DNA of 45,745 nucleotides from Anaerolineaceae bacterium (GCA_009885945.1 VFJR01000109.1:1-45745); one strand, 5' to 3'. Positions 1 through 8,075 are shown, counted from the first letter of the stretch. Numbers and translations: made by a program. Notes: a model not told the origin generated them from the letters alone.

Positions 1-113
1 ATCTCTTTATAAATAAATGTATACGCACCCCATAACCCTGCCACCACAATCACAATGAATTGAAGCCACTCTCTTACATTTTCAGCAGTTAACTTTGGGG
101 ATTGTATTTTCAT
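1..113 (-). CDS. Start of a membrane protein, cut by the window edge
   Basis: An ATG at 113-111 lies two bases after the phosphomutase stop codon and opens a frame that stays open to the window edge (37 codons). The peptide begins MKIQSPKLTAENVREW and continues into a hydrophobic stretch (about residues 17-33, FIVIVVAGLWGAY) that reads as a single membrane anchor. The tight spacing suggests it is the next gene of the operon. No function can be assigned from so little sequence. Confidence 0.55.
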   Translation of the reverse strand, partial: MKIQSPKLTAENVREWLQFIVIVVAGLWGAYTFIYKE

Positions 114-115
114 TT

Positions 116-1564
116 TTACACCACACTCTCTGCCACTTTTTGCCCGTAGCCCAGCAAAGCTTTCACCATTTCATTGTTTCTGCCTTCAGCATAAACACGC
201 AAGACAGGCTCCGTACCAGACGGACGAATTAACAGCCACGAATCATCCGCCATAATATATTTCACGCCGTCGCGCTGGCTGATCTCATCCACTTTTTGAG
301 CCCCAATTTCGCTAGGCGCTTGCTTCAAAAGAAAGTCTGTCATTTCTGCTTTAGCAACGGGGCGACTCAAGCGTAAATCCACGCGCTCATAAAAAGCAGG
401 ACCTACATCTGCGAGCAATTCATCCACCATTTCTGCTAATGATTTTTTAGATGCGGCGATCATTTCCACTAGTAACAATCCCATTAAGGGACCATCGCCT
501 TCTGGAATATGTCCTTTGAATGAGATGCCGCCCGATTCTTCACCGCCAATCAGTACATCTTCCTTCATCATATAATCTGCAATATGATTAAAACCAACGG
601 GGGTTTCATACAATTTCAGACCATATCTTTTTGCAAGTCGATCGATCATGCGCGTGGTGGAAACCGTGCGCACCACCGCGCCAGTTAATCCACGTTTTTC
701 TACAAGATATTTCAAAGAGAGCGCCATGATCTTGTGCGGGTCCACAAAAACGCCGCGCTCATCCATCGCGCCGATTCGATCTGCGTCACCGTCTGTTACG
801 ACACCAAAATTTCCCATACCAGTGCTGACTGCGGTTGCTAAAGCGCCGAGATTTTTAGCAATGGGCTCTGGGTGAACGCCGCCAAAGCCAGGATTCATAT
901 CACTGCGAATTTCTGTAATATCACAGCCTGTGCCTTGCAGAAAAGATTTGATCACGCCGCGCCCAGAGCCATACATCGCGTCTACTACGAAGCGCTGTGG
1001 ATGCTCGGCAATCAGGTCTGTTCTAATCAATTTGTGCATGTGCTCAAAATAAGCAGGCAACGGATTAAATTTTTGGATTAAGCCCGCTTCGCGCGCCTTG
1101 TTAAAATCCATCAAATTCGGTCCACGCGCCTGCTCTTCGTTATCGTTGATATACACTTCTACGCGGCGACATTGTTCTGAAAGCGCCGAGCCCCCAAATG
1201 AGCCTTTGAGTTTAACGCCGTTATAGCGCGGCGCATTATGTGAAGCTGTGATCATAACCCCAGCGGCGGCATTGTTATGCTTCACTGCAAATGAAATAGC
1301 AGGTGTAGGCGAATCCGCTTGGGCGAGCAACACTTTAAATCCGTTGGCAGCTAAGACGCGTGCCACTTCTCCTGCAAAACGATCGGATAAAAATCGAGTG
1401 TCAAAACCGATCACGATTTTGTTGGGGTCAGCATTCCCGCTTTTATCCCAATGATCTGAAGCAACCGCATCTGCGATGGCTTGTGCGACGATGCGTAAAT
1501 TATCAAATGTGAACGTGTCTGAAATAACGGCTCTCCAGCCGTCAGTGCCGAAATGAATAGGCAT
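116..1564 (-). CDS. Phosphohexomutase (phosphoglucomutase/phosphomannomutase family)
   Basis: Alpha-D-phosphohexomutase that interconverts hexose 1- and 6-phosphates via a phosphoserine, feeding nucleotide-sugar synthesis in the cytoplasm. All four family signatures are visible: phosphoserine loop TASHNAPRYNG (Ser108), metal loop DGDADRIG, sugar-binding GGEESGG and phosphate-binding RPSGTEPVLRVY near the C-terminus. At 482 residues the length is normal. I chose ATG 1564 because AGGAG stands about six bases upstream; an in-frame GTG 24 bases earlier has no such site. It follows the membrane/SH3 gene by 45 bases and is probably co-transcribed with it. Whether the substrate is glucose, mannose or glucosamine phosphate cannot be decided from sequence. 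Confidence 0.9.
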   Translation of the reverse strand: MPIHFGTDGWRAVISDTFTFDNLRIVAQAIADAVASDHWDKSGNADPNKIVIGFDTRFLSDRFAGEVARVLAANGFKVLLAQADSPTPAISFAVKHNNAAAGVMITASHNAPRYNGVKLKGSFGGSALSEQCRRVEVYINDNEEQARGPNLMDFNKAREAGLIQKFNPLPAYFEHMHKLIRTDLIAEHPQRFVVDAMYGSGRGVIKSFLQGTGCDITEIRSDMNPGFGGVHPEPIAKNLGALATAVSTGMGNFGVVTDGDADRIGAMDERGVFVDPHKIMALSLKYLVEKRGLTGAVVRTVSTTRMIDRLAKRYGLKLYETPVGFNHIADYMMKEDVLIGGEESGGISFKGHIPEGDGPLMGLLLVEMIAASKKSLAEMVDELLADVGPAFYERVDLRLSRPVAKAEMTDFLLKQAPSEIGAQKVDEISQRDGVKYIMADDSWLLIRPSGTEPVLRVYAEGRNNEMVKALLGYGQKVAESVV

Positions 1565-1609
1565 GGAATCTCCTTGAGGATAGGTCACGTAATACGTAAT
1601 ACGTGATAC

Positions 1610-2911
1610 TTATGGCGTTGGTGAAATTTCCCAATTAGGAAGAGGTGTAGCGGTATTTAAAACAGATTGCAAAACCCAGCCTTCAAGATAAACCCCATTT
1701 TTTGGCGCGATGACATGCACCCACGTGACACTGTCGACTTCTAAAATATCTGGCAATATTTGAACCAATGTGCCATTGTCAAGCGTCGCAACAAATTTTC
1801 CATTTGGCGTGTTACGCAAATTTGCGCCACCGCCTTCTGGCGCGTTAATCTTTGCGTAGACTGGTGTGGGCTCAATTGTTAATGTGATGGTGGGAGTTTC
1901 TGTGATGGGCAGTGTAATTGTTAATGTTAAAGGAACAGGTGTAGGCGTAATGGGAGTGAATGTAAATGTTGCATCAGCGCCGGCTTGAGGAGAAACAAGT
2001 ATCGGCGCAGGATTCGTTGACGAGGGGATGATCAAGCCCAAGTCGGGCGCTGGAAGCGTAGGGGTTGATTCGACAACAATGGAAGTCGGCGCTTCATTTT
2101 CCGCGCTGGTATCTGGTCCTGCAAAAAGAACAAGCCCAACGCTGACAGCTAAGATCAGTACTGCGGCGCCCGTTAATAACATGCCGCTGGTTGAGGGTCG
2201 AATGCGCAATGCAAAAAGTGTGAGCAAACCAAAAATGGATGCCAGCCCAAAATGCACAAAGAAGACCAGCACACCCTGGGGCCAAAGCCCCGGCACGCCC
2301 GCACCCAGCCCAAAGCCCGCCGCGCTCAATGGTAAATAAAATGTAAATGCCACTACAAGGCTTGGCAAAAATGGTTTTGATTCTGAACGAACGAAAGAGG
2401 CTGTTAGCAATATTGCGCCGAGTACAACCACAATTAATTGCGGAACCCATAAGCGTGCGAAATAAAATGCATTGTCGAGAGTGCGGTCGGCAAAGAGTTG
2501 CGAGGCAAAACCTGTCAGCACGCCAATCAGCAAAACGATGACCCCGCTGATCATGAACGCCATAAATGTTTCGAATAAATATTTAAACGAGCCTGCCACA
2601 AACGCCAGCAAAAAGCCCACCCAGGGAGTTAAAAGCGGAGTAAGCAAAACGCCAAGGAAAAGAACGGCGGGGGCATCCAGCCAAAAACCAAGACCAATGA
2701 TCGCGCCGCTTAATAAAGCATAAATGAATAATTCAAAAGATGGGTGCGCGCGCCTTGAAAGGGAGGTGAGCAGTTCTGCCTGCCCCTCGGCATCTGCGGG
2801 CACATCTAAACCGCGGGTGCGGCGCCTGCGCACGCGCGAGCCTTCAGATGTGAATTCTCTTTGCGAGTGCCGCTCAGGTTCGGGGGGGGTATTCATTGGG
2901 TCATTGCTCAT
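1610..2911 (-). CDS. Polytopic membrane protein with C-terminal SH3-like domain
   Basis: Protein of 433 residues, function unknown. Visible parts in order: an Arg-rich cytosolic head (residues 1-50), about six to eight membrane helices (about 55-270), a long Thr/Pro/Ile-rich linker (about 285-350), and a C-terminal SH3b-like domain (about 350-425; motif GGANLRNTPNGK and a closing GWV). The linker and SH3 domain should lie outside the membrane. The first helical pair, around DAPAVLFLGVLLTPLLTP, resembles the helix-rich part of DUF389 proteins; this is my impression only. There is no Shine-Dalgarno sequence; a TATAAT box sits six bases before ATG, suggesting a leaderless mRNA. It is the first gene of the phosphomutase operon. 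Confidence 0.7.
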   Translation of the reverse strand: MSNDPMNTPPEPERHSQREFTSEGSRVRRRRTRGLDVPADAEGQAELLTSLSRRAHPSFELFIYALLSGAIIGLGFWLDAPAVLFLGVLLTPLLTPWVGFLLAFVAGSFKYLFETFMAFMISGVIVLLIGVLTGFASQLFADRTLDNAFYFARLWVPQLIVVVLGAILLTASFVRSESKPFLPSLVVAFTFYLPLSAAGFGLGAGVPGLWPQGVLVFFVHFGLASIFGLLTLFALRIRPSTSGMLLTGAAVLILAVSVGLVLFAGPDTSAENEAPTSIVVESTPTLPAPDLGLIIPSSTNPAPILVSPQAGADATFTFTPITPTPVPLTLTITLPITETPTITLTIEPTPVYAKINAPEGGGANLRNTPNGKFVATLDNGTLVQILPDILEVDSVTWVHVIAPKNGVYLEGWVLQSVLNTATPLPNWEISPTP

Positions 2912-2917
2912 GTTTCA

Positions 2918-2946
2918 ATTATAACGTGATGTATAGAGGCTGGTAA
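2918..2946 (-). promoter_or_regulatory. Promoter of the membrane/SH3 gene, probably leaderless
   Basis: Read on the minus strand: TTACCA (2946-2941), a 17-base spacer, then a perfect TATAAT (2923-2918), followed by only six bases before the ATG at 2911. Transcription would therefore start at or within a base or two of the A of ATG. No ribosome-binding sequence is present. Confidence 0.6.
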
Positions 2947-3010
2947 AAAGATTAACGCGAATATCGCCAATTAGCTAATTTCTCGAATTTTAAAAGATTT
3001 ATTCGCAGAA

Positions 3011-3038
3011 TTGACAGTGCTTTCCTTTAAGGTATAAT
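3011..3038 (+). promoter_or_regulatory. Consensus promoter of tRNA-Lys
   Basis: TTGACA at 3011-3016, a 16-base spacer and TATAAT at 3033-3038: both boxes match the sigma-70 consensus perfectly. Initiation is expected near 3045, about 23 bases before the mature tRNA. Confidence 0.85.
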
Positions 3039-3067
3039 TTCGCCCGCAAGTAAGGTCAATCAAGATT

Positions 3068-3139
3068 GACTCCGTAGCTCAATGGCAGAGCAGTTGCCTC
3101 TTAAGCAATTGGTTGAGGGTTCGAATCCCCCCGGGGTCA
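3068..3139 (+). tRNA. tRNA-Lys (anticodon CTT)
   Basis: A cloverleaf can be folded by hand: acceptor stem GACTCCG (3068-3074) with CGGGGTC (3132-3138, one G-T pair), D arm GCTC...GAGC, anticodon stem GTTGC/GCAAT enclosing loop CTCTTAA with anticodon CTT at 3100-3102, and T loop TTCGAAT at 3120-3126. The T stem GAGGG/CCCCC has one A-C mismatch at its second pair. The discriminator is A at 3139 and CCA is not encoded. It reads AAG lysine codons. A consensus promoter precedes it and a palindromic terminator follows three bases later. Confidence 0.95.
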
Positions 3140-3142
3140 CAA

Positions 3143-3174
3143 AAAAAGGTTGGGCATATATGCCCAACCTTTTT
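3143..3174. terminator. Bidirectional intrinsic terminator between tRNA-Lys and ogt
   Basis: A fully symmetric palindrome of 32 bases: A5, GGTTGGGCA, a TATA centre, TGCCCAACC, T5. It gives a strong hairpin followed by a T run on both strands, so it can end the tRNA transcript on the plus strand and the ogt/ABC transcript (stop codon at 3184) on the minus strand. Confidence 0.9.
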
Positions 3175-3183
3175 GATTCACTA

Positions 3184-3693
3184 TTACCCAATCTTCTCCA
3201 TCCTCAACAACCACTCTTTCGTCTTCAAACCTCCCATACCGCCATAGCCGTGTAACTTTCCATCTGTGCCTAAAACTCTGTGACAGGGAATCACCAGCGG
3301 CATGGGATTCATTCCGTTGGCGGCGCCTACTGCGCGATAGGCATTTGGATGCCCAATTTGAATCGCGACCTGTGCGTACGTGCGCGTCTCGCCATAGGGG
3401 ATAGCTGATACTGCTTCGAGAGCTTTTTTCTGAAACGGAGTGAAGAAAGACCAGTCAATGTTAAAAGTAAATTGTTTACGCTTGCCGTTGATATATTCGC
3501 GCAGTTCTTTGACATAAGGCGCAAGTTTAAGCGCGTTACGTTGCGGAATCAATTTGTGGCGCGCGAGATACACATCCAGCTCAGGCTGGGATTCTGCCCA
3601 TTCAACGGCGACCAAGCCCAAGGCTGAGACAACGAGGCGGAAATCTCCAAGAGGCGTGTTGTTTAATTCGCTGAGGTAGATGGTCATATCCAT
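3184..3693 (-). CDS. ogt: Methylated-DNA--protein-cysteine S-methyltransferase
   Basis: Suicide repair enzyme that transfers the alkyl group of O6-alkylguanine onto its own cysteine. The C-terminal DNA-binding domain (about residues 82-166) carries the active-site motif IPCHRV (Cys137) preceded by NGMNPMPLV, and the helix-turn-helix stretch TYAQVAIQIGHPNAYRAVG. The N-terminal domain (about 1-80) is the divergent methylase-like part. At 169 residues it is a typical stand-alone enzyme without an Ada domain. No good ribosome-binding site is visible, so ATG 3693 and ATG 3687 are both possible starts. It lies last in the ABC export operon, separated by an inverted repeat; a functional link is not obvious. 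Confidence 0.93.
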   Translation of the reverse strand: MDMTIYLSELNNTPLGDFRLVVSALGLVAVEWAESQPELDVYLARHKLIPQRNALKLAPYVKELREYINGKRKQFTFNIDWSFFTPFQKKALEAVSAIPYGETRTYAQVAIQIGHPNAYRAVGAANGMNPMPLVIPCHRVLGTDGKLHGYGGMGGLKTKEWLLRMEKIG

Positions 3694-3696
3694 TTT

Positions 3697-3775
3697 TTAA
3701 CCAGAGATGAACGGGGATGAAAAAACTTTGCTCATATTGCTTTTATCTCTGTTCATCTCCGTTTATCATGGTTAA
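3697..3775. repeat. Imperfect inverted repeat between ogt and the ABC permease gene
   Basis: The left arm starts TTAACCAGAGATGAACGG and the right arm, read on the other strand, starts TTAACCATGATAAACGG; both continue into GATGAA. The arms flank an A/T-rich centre. The element fills the gap between the two genes and includes the permease stop codon. It is one of the family of gap-filling palindromes in this window. Confidence 0.7.
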
Positions 3776-4626
3776 TAATTCGTAGTCATATCAATCATGC
3801 CGCGTTCGCGGGCAATGCGGTCGCAGATTCTAAATACGAATATGCTCAATGTGCCAAACAAAATACTTAAACCGAGCAAAATGCCCAGGATTTGCAAATT
3901 GCCAAGGCTTGCCAAAGTGGGATACGCATTGGCAACATTACCGATCAGCGAACGGCGCATTAACTCAAGCCAATAGGTGGTTGGCATCCAATAGCCAATC
4001 GGTCTCAGCCAATCGGGCAGAACGCTCAACGGAAAAACCGCGCCGCTGAAAATATATAACGCACCCGCTGTGGCTTCACCGAGAAAACCTTCATGCCGCG
4101 CCGTGATCAATGTAACACCCGCCAACAAAAGCCCAAGCATGGCAAGCATGAGGATGCCGAGAATCAAAGAGACGATGAAGAGAATCCAATTCACTTCAGC
4201 AAGCTGTACATTGACATTCAAAAACAAAATGCCCGCCGCAAGCGTGATGAACACGGCAATAGAGCCAGTAATAAAACGCGCAATGCCGCGCCCCAAAAGA
4301 TAAATGGGAATATAAATGGGCGCAATGTACATATATTTGAGGGTCTTGTAATGCTCGCGGTCATCTACCACCGCCCACGAAACACCCGTCATCACCGCCG
4401 CGACATAGATATAAAAAGCGTTGCCAAGATAAATATAGGGAAAAAGATTGCTGTCATAATTCCCTTTGGTAATAACGCCATACATGATCACCAGAATCGC
4501 CGCGCCCGAAAGCGGCTTGATAATGGAATAGACCGCAAAAAGAAACGGGTCTGTCCAATTGGATTCGATCATCCAACCCAGCCAAGCCGCCATGCGGAAA
4601 GAACGCCATGATGTTGAAATTTGCAT
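3772..4626 (-). CDS. ABC-2 type export permease
   Basis: Integral membrane subunit of an ABC exporter, 284 residues, with about six predicted membrane helices (first near residue 28, last near 240-262) and the general look of the ABC-2/DrrB type, including a conserved-looking SGAVFPLSVLPDWL segment before the penultimate helix. AGGAG lies six bases before ATG. It is the third gene of an ATPase-permease-permease operon, so the exporter is probably an ATPase dimer with two different permeases. The substrate is unknown; related systems export drugs, lipids or glycans. Confidence 0.85.
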   Translation of the reverse strand: MQISTSWRSFRMAAWLGWMIESNWTDPFLFAVYSIIKPLSGAAILVIMYGVITKGNYDSNLFPYIYLGNAFYIYVAAVMTGVSWAVVDDREHYKTLKYMYIAPIYIPIYLLGRGIARFITGSIAVFITLAAGILFLNVNVQLAEVNWILFIVSLILGILMLAMLGLLLAGVTLITARHEGFLGEATAGALYIFSGAVFPLSVLPDWLRPIGYWMPTTYWLELMRRSLIGNVANAYPTLASLGNLQILGILLGLSILFGTLSIFVFRICDRIARERGMIDMTTNY

Positions 4627-4641
4627 AAGTTCTCCTGTTGC

Positions 4642-4729
4642 GTCATTGCGAGGGCGCTAGCCCGAAGCAATCTCCCACTGATACGGAGATTGCTTCGTCG
4701 CGAAGAGCAAGATCGCTCCTCGCAATGAC
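4642..4729. repeat. REP-like inverted repeat between the two permease genes
   Basis: The ends GTCATTGCGAG (from 4642) and CTCGCAATGAC (to 4729) are exact reverse complements, and the inner arms GAAGCAATCTCC and GGAGATTGCTTC also match. Together they form a long stem with small bulges around a short CACTGATAC loop. Sequences of the CATTGCGAG...GAAGCAATCTC type are known to me as widespread intergenic repeats in several phyla. This copy fills the gap between two co-directional genes of one operon. Confidence 0.85.
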
Positions 4730-4733
4730 ATAG

Positions 4734-5582
4734 CTATCTTCTACTTTCCGTAATTCGTCCCTCGCGCACTGCGAGCTTCTCTACATACGCCAGCAAAAAC
4801 TTTGAGGATGCGACAAACACCACAGCCATCACAGCCAAGGCATATATTTCTGCTTGCACGCTAAAAAGACCAAATTGAAAACCACCAGAAAAAATAAGCT
4901 GACGCATGGCGTCCATACCCAGTGTTAGCGGAATAAAGGATGCGCCCGCCGCAACCCAAAACGGCAAAAACTTAATCGGGAAGAAAAAGCCAGAAGCAAG
5001 AAAAACGGGTTCCTGTGCTAGGTTTGCCACATGCCAAGCCTCGCGCCCAAACAATAAAAATGTAGAAGCCATCATCATGCCCATGCCATATAAGGCGATC
5101 ATCGCCAGCATGAATACTGAAAACAATTGAAAGAAACTCGATATTTCATAAGTCACACCAAACATAAAAGAGCCGAGCAATGTCACTGTCACAGCGCGCA
5201 ATGCCGTTGCCAGCAAACCACCCAATGCCATGCCCAGTAAAATCGCCATCATCGAATTGGGAGCCATAATATACAAAGCCAAATTGCCTGTTTCTTTTTC
5301 CCAATACAACTGACTCGACATGCTCCACAACACATTTAACCAAAAAGCCGACATCGCGCCGCCCATCACCACAAAGCCAATATAATCTTGGGGCGCTTCC
5401 AATGCGCGATAGACAAACACATAAGAAATGACAGCCAACATAGGCATCACCACTTCAAAAATCACCCATGACATTTCGCGTTGTTGCCCAATAATACGCG
5501 GATAAGCGCGCGCAACGATGGTCCTCAAAAATAATCGCCAGCCTGTATCCTTGCGTGAATATTTTGCGCTAACTGGATTCAT
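4734..5582 (-). CDS. ABC-2 type export permease
   Basis: Integral membrane protein of 282 residues with about six helices (clusters near 38-60, 65-90, 110-135, 142-172, 178-200 and 245-265), of the ABC-2 type. It contains the family-typical sequence EPVFLASGFFFPIKFLPFW before the last helices. GGAGG lies seven bases upstream of ATG 5582, and the gene overlaps the end of the ATPase gene by 14 bases, indicating translational coupling. It probably pairs with the second permease (3772-4626), which is similar in layout but clearly diverged. Substrate unknown. Confidence 0.85.
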   Translation of the reverse strand: MNPVSAKYSRKDTGWRLFLRTIVARAYPRIIGQQREMSWVIFEVVMPMLAVISYVFVYRALEAPQDYIGFVVMGGAMSAFWLNVLWSMSSQLYWEKETGNLALYIMAPNSMMAILLGMALGGLLATALRAVTVTLLGSFMFGVTYEISSFFQLFSVFMLAMIALYGMGMMMASTFLLFGREAWHVANLAQEPVFLASGFFFPIKFLPFWVAAGASFIPLTLGMDAMRQLIFSGGFQFGLFSVQAEIYALAVMAVVFVASSKFLLAYVEKLAVREGRITESRR

Positions 5583-6582
5583 GCGACTCCTCCTCCGCCA
5601 TACTACGCCCTACCAAATCCACAAAGACATCTTCAAGGGTCGGCTCACGTTTTGTTAGATTCATCACCTGCACATCTTTTTGCGTAAATAAATTGATGAC
5701 GCGCGCCAATGCCGCATCTTCTACTAATGAGACTTGCAAACGAGCGCCGCCTTCAATATCAGTCACGGTCACTTTCTGAACTCCAACTTGGTCCTGCACC
5801 ATTTGCGGAGTCAACCCGTTGAGCGGGCTGGTGTCGATCACAAACAGCGCATCCTTTTGCAATTTCTGTTTGAGCGCGGCGGGCGTATCACAGGCAAGCA
5901 CCCTGCCTTTATTAATGATCGCAACACGATCACACAATTCATCGGCTTCGACCATGTAATGCGTCGTTAATAATAAAGTACGTTCTTTATCCGCCTTCAA
6001 CCATTCAATGATAAATTTACGCACATCGCGTGAAGCGCCTACATCCAAGCCAAGAGTCGGCTCATCGAGGAAAAGCACCTCAGGGTCAGTGAGAAAGCCG
6101 CGGATGATGTTCATCTTTTGGCGTAAGCCTGTGGAGAGGTCTGATGATTTGGTGTGTATTCTGTCTTTCATGCCGACCATTTCTAGCAAGGCTTCAATGC
6201 GTTCATTGGCTTCATTGGATGGCACACCATAAAACTGTGAGAACATCCATAAGTTTTCACGCACGGTTAAAAGCCCATAACCAGAAGATTCGCCGCCAGA
6301 GACCATGTTAATGCGCGGGCGCGCTAGGTGCGGCTCACGCTGTATATCTGCCCCTGCAACGCGTGCCCAGCCCGAGGTAGGGGAGAGAAGCGTGGTCAGG
6401 ATTTTGATCAAGGTCGTTTTGCCGGCTCCGTTCGGACCGAGTAATCCAAATAGTTCGCCGCGTTCTACAGTAAGGTTGACTCCCTGCAACGCAATCAATT
6501 CTTTGCGCATTTCTTTCTTACTGCCGCGCAGTTTGTAGATTCTGCCCAGGTCTTGTGTTTCAATTGCTAGGGTTTTTGACAT
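5569..6582 (-). CDS. ABC exporter ATPase (DrrA-like)
   Basis: Nucleotide-binding subunit of the exporter. Visible: Walker A GPNGAGKTT, the Q-loop region, signature motif DLSTGLRQKM in place of LSGGQ, Walker B VLFLDEPTLGLD and the switch histidine in LLTTHYM. The C-terminal 80 residues (after about 245) form the extra domain common to DrrA/CcmA-type ATPases, ending in the typical EPTLEDVFVDLVGR. I start at ATG 6582 because AGGAG lies six bases before it; a TTG 24 bases upstream would itself contain that site. It is the first gene of the operon, with a plausible promoter at 6626-6655. Confidence 0.92.
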   Translation of the reverse strand: MSKTLAIETQDLGRIYKLRGSKKEMRKELIALQGVNLTVERGELFGLLGPNGAGKTTLIKILTTLLSPTSGWARVAGADIQREPHLARPRINMVSGGESSGYGLLTVRENLWMFSQFYGVPSNEANERIEALLEMVGMKDRIHTKSSDLSTGLRQKMNIIRGFLTDPEVLFLDEPTLGLDVGASRDVRKFIIEWLKADKERTLLLTTHYMVEADELCDRVAIINKGRVLACDTPAALKQKLQKDALFVIDTSPLNGLTPQMVQDQVGVQKVTVTDIEGGARLQVSLVEDAALARVINLFTQKDVQVMNLTKREPTLEDVFVDLVGRSMAEEESHESS

Positions 6583-6625
6583 ATTTTCTCCTAAAATGAC
6601 TTGCAAATTCGTTAGTTAGTGCACA

Positions 6626-6655
6626 ATCGTAGGGGTAGCGTAGGTTTGGCGTCAA
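6626..6655 (-). promoter_or_regulatory. Probable promoter of the ABC export operon
   Basis: On the minus strand: TTGACG (6655-6650), an 18-base spacer, TACGAT (6631-6626), then about 43 bases to the ATPase start. The -35 box matches five of six positions and the -10 box four of six. Confidence 0.45.
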
Positions 6656-6721
6656 GTAGTATTTTGATAGTAATAGTATATTTACAGCCGTAAGGTGATT
6701 TCTCTTCTCCTCCTTATGAAA

Positions 6722-6750
6722 GAGAGCCACGGTCGGCGTCCGTGGCTCTC
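6722..6750. other. Orphan 11-bp hairpin between divergent genes
   Basis: GAGAGCCACGG and CCGTGGCTCTC form a perfect 11-bp stem around a seven-base loop TCGGCGT. No T run follows on either strand and no gene ends here; the flanking genes are divergent. The rest of the 6656-6899 interval is A/T-rich, with a TATAAT at 6831-6836 that could serve the plus-strand gene, although no good -35 box accompanies it. Confidence 0.6.
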
Positions 6751-6899
6751 GTAATTTAAGGGGAACCAACAGCGGGGTATATAGAACAATAATTCTATTT
6801 TACTACAACAATTTTCTTGAGGGGAGCAAGTATAATCCTTCAAAACTTGCATGAGAATAATACAGGCGTGCAAAAAACGCACCCTACCAAAGGATACTT

Positions 6900-7883
6900 A
6901 TGAGCATTCAATTCACAATTTTAGGACTCGGACAGATCGGCGCATCCATTGGGCTGGGGCTTGCCAGCCAAAAAGAAAATGTAACTCGCGTAGGACATGA
7001 CAAAGCCCTGAATATTTTAAAAGCCGCTCAAAAAATGGGTGCGCTCGACAAAACAGACTACAACCTGCCCTCCTCGGTTGAAAATGCAGATGTTATTTTA
7101 TTGTGCATCCCAGCGAACGAAATACAAGATACGCTTAAATACATAGCCCCTGTGCTTAAAGAAAATGCTGTCATTATTGATTTCTCGCCTATCAAAAGCG
7201 CGGCGATTGGTTGGGCAAAAGAACACCTGCCTGCCAATAGATATTATATTGGGCTGACGGCAGGCATTAACCCCGAATACTTACATTTGAGCGCGGAGGG
7301 TGTGGACTCTGCGCGCGCGGATCTTTTTCAACATGGAACCATGTTTATCAATGCGCCGCAAGGCACGCCTGAGTCGGTTGTCAAACTGGCAAACGATCTT
7401 TCTAATCTACTGGGGGCAAACGCCCTTTTTGTTGATACAGAAGAAGTAGACAGCTTGATGACCGGCATTCATATTCTGCCTCAACTTGCCGCCGCTTCAT
7501 TATTAGAACTGACGGTTGACCAGCCCGGCTGGCGCGAAGCACGCATGGTGGCGAGCCATGTCTTTGCCCAAAACGCATCTGCGCTAGTGGATGAAAACGG
7601 CTTGAGCGCATCCGCTATGTTAAATAAAAAAAATACATTACGGATGTTAGATGCTTTCATAGAGTCTTTACAAACTATGCGCACAGAGATCGAAGCAGAG
7701 AATACAGACGCGCTAAAGAAGAAGTTTGTGAAGGCGCGTGAGAGTTTTACAAACTGGAAAGACGAACGCTACAAAAACGAATGGCAAAACAACTCAATGC
7801 CAAAGCAGGAAAATATTAGCTTGGCAAAACTGGCTCAACATTTTTTTGTGGGCGGGTTATTTAAGAAGAGGGACGAACAGTAG
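6900..7883 (+). CDS. Prephenate/arogenate dehydrogenase-like protein
   Basis: NAD(P)-dependent dehydrogenase of the TyrA type, expected to oxidise prephenate or arogenate on the way to tyrosine. The N-terminal Rossmann domain shows GLGQIGASIG (residues 9-18) and the later strand DVILLCIPANEI; the middle has a DFSPIK segment where family members carry the D-x-x-S-x-K motif, and the helical C-terminal domain has GIHILPQLAAASL, resembling the family substrate region. Length 327 is slightly longer than usual, with a charged tail after about residue 280. AGGA stands about six bases before ATG. It is monocistronic and the only plus-strand protein gene here. Substrate choice is not certain; other aromatic-pathway genes are not adjacent. 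Confidence 0.75.
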   Translation: MSIQFTILGLGQIGASIGLGLASQKENVTRVGHDKALNILKAAQKMGALDKTDYNLPSSVENADVILLCIPANEIQDTLKYIAPVLKENAVIIDFSPIKSAAIGWAKEHLPANRYYIGLTAGINPEYLHLSAEGVDSARADLFQHGTMFINAPQGTPESVVKLANDLSNLLGANALFVDTEEVDSLMTGIHILPQLAAASLLELTVDQPGWREARMVASHVFAQNASALVDENGLSASAMLNKKNTLRMLDAFIESLQTMRTEIEAENTDALKKKFVKARESFTNWKDERYKNEWQNNSMPKQENISLAKLAQHFFVGGLFKKRDEQ

Positions 7884-7892
7884 ATTTTATTT

Positions 7893-7962
7893 ATCCGCCG
7901 ATTACAGAGATTTTCGCAGATTTTTTCTCTTGCAGATTTAAAATCTGTGAAAGTCTCGAGAA
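7893..7962. repeat. GCAGATT-type inverted repeat after the dehydrogenase gene
   Basis: The left arm contains GATTACAGAGATTTTCGCAG and the right arm AAAATCTGTGAAAGTCTC; reverse-complemented, the right arm (GAGACTTTCACAGATTTT) resembles the left arm read with small shifts. The motif GCAGATTT occurs twice. It lies between the dehydrogenase stop codon and the shared terminator. Confidence 0.45.
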
Positions 7963-8026
7963 TGGTTGTGACATTAGCTCTCCGTAAAAGACCAATGTAT
8001 TTGGTCGTTATAGCAGTTAACATAAA

Positions 8027-8058
8027 AAAAAGCGATGGCAAATTTGCCATCGCTTTTT
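8027..8058. terminator. Bidirectional terminator between the dehydrogenase gene and nuoN
   Basis: A symmetric palindrome: A-run, AGCGATGGCAAA, TTTGCCATCGCT, T-run. It forms a GC-containing hairpin with T runs on both strands, ending the plus-strand dehydrogenase transcript and the minus-strand nuo operon, which converge here. Confidence 0.9.
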
Positions 8059-8075
8059 AATTTAAGCTGTTTCTT

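Noticed and set aside
1586-1607. Repeated ACGTAATACGTAATACGTGA stretch before the phosphomutase gene
   Set aside because: It resembles the gap-filling elements but is too short and irregular to call as a separate repeat with confidence.
4093-4611. 172-residue open frame on the plus strand
   Set aside because: Antisense to the ABC permease gene; low-complexity basic peptide with no membrane or domain pattern.
7990-8006. Six-base hairpin GACCAA/TTGGTC
   Set aside because: Too short and without T run; likely chance near the real terminator at 8027-8058.
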